Assembly: GCA_900155495.1 (NCBI GenBank)
Contig: FTLJ01000248.1
Location: 1 to 64,000, forward strand
Source of the DNA: Porogramme epimiltina
Lineage: Eukaryota; Basidiomycota; Agaricomycetes; Polyporales; Polyporaceae
Length of the DNA: 64,000 bases
Direction: 5' to 3'
Positions 59,662 to 64,000 of this stretch are shown here, one piece after another. Position 1 is the first letter of the stretch. Each line of letters opens with the position of its first letter. The position numbers were made by a program, and so were the translations under genes. The notes beneath the pieces were generated by a model. That model was not told the origin of the DNA, searched no databases, and worked only from the letters and a program-made list of their open reading frames with translations.

Positions 59662-60801
59662 CGCGCGTAGGGTATTCCAACAGTCAGAGGTTGGTCAAGT
59701 GTGGTCGGGGAGAAGCTATGGGGCGGTCATGGGTTCGTCGACGAGGTGGGAGCGAGAGATGGGCTCGACGCGATCGCGCACAGTTGGATGGGCGCCGAAT
59801 ATCAGGTGCTCGGGCGGAGCGCCCCCGACTTGGAGGTTCCTCGCGCGGTCTGGGCTGGTCCTCACGCAAATTGCACGCCATTCGTGCGATCGTTGAGCGG
59901 AATGACAGTGGTATGCATTGAATACAGTATTACAACAGATGACGAGACACATGGAAGAGTATGAACACAAAAAAGCCCCGATGACAGGCGGCGTAAAGAT
60001 GGTCATTCAAATATTCGACATGGGGATCTGTCGAAGAAACTCCGGTTAGCCAGGATTTCTTCAGAAGTGTCGGAAAGAGACATAGATCAGGTACTCGATG
60101 CATTTCAACAGGCCCCCGAACCCATCTCCACTTTGTACACGGGAGACTTTGGTGTAGGCAGGGGGCATTCGTGTCCGCCCATCGAAATGTTTCATCCGGA
60201 GAGATAGACGGGACCGAATACTCACCACTGCAGTACACAAGACAGCAAATTGATAGATTCGCCGAACACCTAGAAATTTACGCCATGCGTTAGCACACGC
60301 CGAAGGAGGCAAACAACCAGGAGAAAAGTCAGCCAAGGCTGAAACTAGATAGACTTGTTGTCCACATGTGGTTTCGGTGGGTTTGTATGGTATGAAGGTT
60401 GTATCATCACTGAAGCAAAACATTTCGAGATACTCACCGGCTGCAGCAAGGACCTGACCGAGTGAGCGCAATTAGGACGAGGACGAGGAGAAGAAAACTT
60501 TGTTGTCGGCAAGACGCGTCGCGCGAGGACATAGAGGCCGTTTTGATCTCCGCTGAGGCGCCGCTTGGAATGCAACGCGAATGTGGCTGAATCGATGACC
60601 GCGTCTACGCGCCAAAGATTCTCGTGTTTTCTCGCGCCTTCGGGCTCTCTCTAGTTCTTCGTCTGCTCTGTATATTTGCTCGTCTACTACGACTGTCCGT
60701 TTCTCTTCTTACGCAGCAAGCACATCTGTATCTCTACACACCACGACTATCTATTCTGTATCGATAGAACACCTCGCCTTTGACGACTTACAAGAAGAAC
60801 C
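59662..60801. other. intergenic, divergent promoters
   Basis: About 1.1 kb between a membrane-protein gene (minus) and FES1 (plus). A few minus-strand frames between 59.9 and 60.5 kb have no recognisable domain. The last 150 bases before FES1 are C/T-rich. Confidence 0.5.
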
Positions 60802-62161
60802 ATGGAAAGCCTTCTGCGCTGGAGTATCGCCAATTCGACCCCCGGGGATGCAAACCGAGAGCCTCCGCAGCCACGCACGGACCTGGATCCCGGAATAATT
60901 GATGCCATCCTTGGAAAATCCGATGCTGAACTCATGAAAGAGGCTTTGACGATCGCGGTGGACGAGAAAAGGGACGAGGACGAGCGGGTACAGGCTCTGG
61001 ATGACTTTGAGATGGTACGTATATTGCATATGTCTCTAGTTCCGTGTTAACGTGAGTTTGTACAGCTCATTGAGCAAATTGACAACGCAAACAGTAAGTC
61101 TACTCTGAGTCCGCTGCCTCAATACATATCATCTGACGAAACGGAATAGATCTCGAGAAGCTAAAGATGTGGGAACCCCTCCATGCGCTCCTCATCAACC
61201 CTGCATCCTCCGAGGAGATTAGAATGCAGACACTGTGGATCCTCGGTACCGCCGTCCAAAACAACCCCGCGGCCCAGACTTCTGTAAGTTCTGCCCTTCC
61301 GTCCCCCTTCCCCAGCCCCTCACTCACCCCTCTTCCCCTCCGCCTCAGTATCTCTCGCTCTCGCCCCTCCCCACCCTTCTCTCCTTCCTTTCTCCCTCCG
61401 TGCGCTCCAGCAAGACCCGTTCCAAGGCCGTCTACGCGCTTTCCGGGCTTCTCAAGCACAACGCCGCCGCCGTCGCGCAGATGGCCGGCGCGGGCGGCTG
61501 GGATATTCTCCGCGCCGCGCTGCAGGACTCCGACATCTCGGTCCGCCGCAAGGTCGTCTTCCTCCTCAACGCCCTTCTCGTCCCCGCCGTTGCTGTGGCA
61601 GGCGAACAGGCGCAACAAGCCCCGGTTGCCGCACAGCAGCCACTGCCAGTCTCTTCCTCTGTAACAGCCGCCACCACGAGCCAGCCAGCCTCGGGGCAGG
61701 CACAGTCTCTGACCCTTCACCCCACCGCGTCGACCGCGTCCGCATCTGCCCCCGTGTCCGCCCCGCAGGTGCACTCTTCACCGCCCTCGTCGCAGCCCGT
61801 CCACCCGAACTCGCACGCCTCGATGATGCGCGACCCCGCGTCCTTCGCGACCTCCGCGCAGACCGTCGCCGCGCTCAAGTCCTCCGGGCTCCTCCCCGCG
61901 CTCGTCGGCGCGCTCGCAGCGCCCGTGCCCTACGGCCCCGACGGCGAGGCGGAGCACGACACGGACTTCGAGGAAAAGGTGCTCCGCGCGCTGCACACGT
62001 ACGCGGTGGCCTGCCGTGGGGACGTCGACGCGGGAGACAGGGACACGCTCGCGCGGTGGCTAGCCGCAGGCGCGCAGAGGGAAGGCGGGGAGGCGGCGGC
62101 GGCGGAGAAGTGGGGGCTGTCGGTGGACGAGGTGCGCGAGCTCCGGGCGGCGGTCGCGTAG
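60802..62161 (+). CDS. FES1: FES1, Hsp70 nucleotide exchange factor
   Basis: Cytosolic armadillo-repeat protein that releases ADP from Hsp70 (HspBP1/Fes1 family). Exons 60802-61014, 61066-61093, 61150-61283 and 61349-62161 encode 395 residues with consistent phases. The N-terminus MESLLRWSIANSTP and the segment LDPGIIDAILGKSDAELMKEA are typical of Fes1. Armadillo helices follow (LEKLKMWEPLHALL, MQTLWILGTAVQNNPAAQ, SKAVYALSGLLKHNAAAV, VRRKVVFLLNALLVP). A long Ala/Gln/Ser/Pro-rich insert (about residues 210-290) separates these from a final helical part (FEEKVLRALHTYAVACRGD). Expected to be heat-inducible, but no heat-shock element was identified. Confidence 0.92.
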
Positions 62162-62473
62162 AGCCCGGGCGGAGCTTGGACGAGCGTGCGAGCGGGGCAG
62201 TCAGACAAGCAGCACTAATTCGTGTCGGTGTGTACGTATACATCTATGGTTCCGGGCCCGGTGAAGGCCGACATAATATAGCGCGTCTCGTGTCCCTTGT
62301 GTGTGAAGAGTCAAAGGGGTGGGATAGCGATGGCATAGTAAGGGGTTCGTGAGGCAAATAGAATAAATCCGAGTCGTGAGCGGTCGTGAGCACAGTCCCA
62401 TCCATCATCCATCCATGTGAGCGAAAAATCCTAGCGATGCGTCCAGCCCATCGCCCAAACGCCGTGCCTGCCC
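62162..62473. other. intergenic, convergent 3' ends
   Basis: 312 bases between the stops of FES1 (plus) and the DHHC gene (minus). Contains only 3' untranslated sequence as far as can be seen. Confidence 0.6.
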
Positions 62474-64000
62474 CTACTGCACCTCGAGCGGCCACTCCCT
62501 ACGCGGCCTCCAGCGGCCCTCGTTGTCGAACCGGGGGTTGGGCATGTAGCTGAGGCCGTCATCCGGGCTCTGTCCGATGGGCACTGTTGCGTGTCATGTC
62601 AACATCCGCCCAGCGCTGAGCCCGAGAGGTGGGGAAGGAACTCACAGAACCACATCCAGGCCTTGTCGCCCATCGTCGCCTCCCAGTTCTGGCGCGCGCC
62701 GCCGAGCCACCATATGTAGCCCTCCTTGCCGACGCGGCCCCACTCGGCGTCCCACAGACGGACGGCTTCCCGCTTGGGCCTGTCCAGACGAACGAGACGC
62801 GTAAGCAAAAGGGGATAGGTGAGGATGGGATGCACGGCGGAGCTGGGGAGGGGAGGCGGAAGACGCGCAGAGAGCGAGACGCACTTGTATTGCCACCAGG
62901 AGTAGAGGCGGGCGAGGACGCGCTCTTCACGCTCGCGTGTGCGACGCACGCCCATTTGCTCGACGGTAGTCATGTTGGACGATATGGACATGAAGTGCGT
63001 TATGACGAGCGCAGTTGTGAAGAACGAGAAGAACCCAGCGCTAACAAGACGCAACAGAGTGTGAGTAGGAGGTATGGGCATGGGAACAACATGGGGATGG
63101 GGAGGACGCACAGGGCTGCGATAGCGACCTGCTGGCCGTCGATTTCGTAGTTCGGTTTCGTGACGCTCGCGCGTGCGATCAGGCCCACAAGGGTGGCGAA
63201 CGTCCAGGTCCAGGAGACCATCGCCCAAAAGCAGAAGATGAAAAAGAACTAAGTGGTTCCCGTGCGTTAGCCGCTATACGCGTGCGCATAGCCAACCCAT
63301 GCTCACCCTATGGTTCCGCGCGCCAATACACTGACCAACCCATGGGCAGTGGTGGTCATATTTGAGTATGCACTACGAACCACTCAGCATTGATACAGCC
63401 CACTCAAATGATGCGTTCACTCACAGTACCACACGCGCGACAGTGATGTGCCCGGAATGGCTTCAGTCGGCCATCCTTATGGCAATATCGGTATTCTTCT
63501 CGGAGTATTGGTGTCTTCGATGGACAGCGTGTGTGTCTCATCGGCCTACGCGACTCCTCATAGGGCCCCGCAGGCCCCGGCGCAGACTGTTCTGAGCGCC
63601 TTGGGTGGTTCTGGTCCACAGCGACCTTGACGCGTGCAGGGGGTACAGGCGTCAGGGTGCCTGTCGTGCCGACGGTATGCCCCTCAGATGAGGGGCGAGC
63701 CGTATGTCCTGCGGGTCCGTCAGCCCTGGGTCTCCGAGAGGCTAGAGCCAAGGCGGAGAACGGCGATGAGGCACCACTTACCGTTATGTGACGCCGTCCG
63801 CCGCGAGCTGGTGCTCCCCCGCGCGGCTTTCTCGGGGGTCTTCGGGCCCGCGTCAGAGCCGCTCCTAGAATGGTGCGAGCCCGCGTGCGTGTGCGAGGAA
63901 GCGGAGGCGGGCGGGGGTGGAGACGCGGGCGGTGGCTGAGACGCGGCGTAACGGGAAACGGCGAGCTCGGCCTCGCTCTCGGACTCCCACCAGGTTGGGA
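62474..64000 (-). CDS. DHHC-type protein S-palmitoyltransferase (5' end beyond window)
   Basis: Integral membrane enzyme that transfers palmitate to protein cysteines. Visible minus-strand exons: 64000-63781 (partial), 63708-63425, 63372-63307, 63248-63112, 63040-62885, 62779-62646 and 62583-62474; phases agree throughout. The Cys-rich domain reads [20 protein letters not shown], then [20 protein letters not shown] across an intron, with the catalytic DHHC intact. It is followed by two membrane segments ([20 protein letters not shown] and [17 protein letters not shown]) and a conserved-type C-terminal region ([22 protein letters not shown]) ending PLEVQ. The N-terminal part present is low complexity (Ser/Pro/Ala-rich); the first membrane pair must lie to the right of the window. 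Possibly related to yeast Pfa3 or Pfa4; subgroup not resolved. Confidence 0.9.

Noticed and set aside
59930..60575. Possible minus-strand gene between the membrane protein and FES1
   Set aside because: Frames are short and none could be joined into a product with any recognisable feature.

Overview
The window looks like nuclear DNA of a basidiomycete, most likely a wood-decay agaricomycete close to the Polyporales. Genes are dense and lie on both strands. Most are cut by many 45-70 bp GT-AG introns, and coding exons are GC-rich. The gene set (two GH16 glucanases, a 19-exon GH115 xylan glucuronidase, an unspecific-peroxygenase-type heme-thiolate protein, a P450, GPI-tailed secreted proteins) fits a saprotroph of plant cell walls. 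All gene models were spliced by eye. For nearly every gene I checked that exon lengths sum to a multiple of three and that codon phases match across each junction.

Layout. 0-5.5 kb: a tandem pair of secreted GH16 beta-glucanase paralogs with C-terminal GPI-type tails. 6.6-16.9 kb: three co-oriented zinc-lacking MDR (quinone oxidoreductase-like) paralogs with identical exon lengths and a partly shared promoter block, interrupted by a Cdc20/Fizzy WD40 gene and a GPI-type cysteine-rich protein gene, both on the minus strand. 17.5-18.3 kb: a short UPO/chloroperoxidase-family gene. 19.0-28.0 kb: two MLKL/HeLo-like four-helix-bundle genes on opposite strands flank a divergent Nudix / F-box pair and a single-pass membrane protein; the second helix-bundle gene carries three in-frame 42-residue repeats upstream. 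29.1-31.2 kb: an 11-exon P450. 32.5-33.6 kb: DCN1 (cullin neddylation). 34.2-36.5 kb: two Fic/Doc-family genes, one with an intact signature and one with a substituted signature, around a small protein with a mitochondrial-type presequence. 37.0-38.0 kb: an atypical double-homeodomain protein. 38.4-39.1 kb: a small membrane protein. 40.1-44.3 kb: GH115. 44.6-47.0 kb: ornithine aminotransferase. 47.0-53.5 kb: a GC-rich, gene-poor block holding one tiny Zn2Cys6 gene. 53.5-64 kb: two membrane proteins, FES1 (Hsp70 exchange factor) and a DHHC palmitoyltransferase that runs off the right edge.

There is no operon logic here. The recurring theme is local duplication: pairs or triplets of GH16, MDR, Fic/Doc and helix-bundle genes that keep exactly the same intron positions. 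The most unusual content is the Fic/Doc pair with its small neighbour, and the helix-bundle pair that resembles the N-terminal domain of cell-death executioners.
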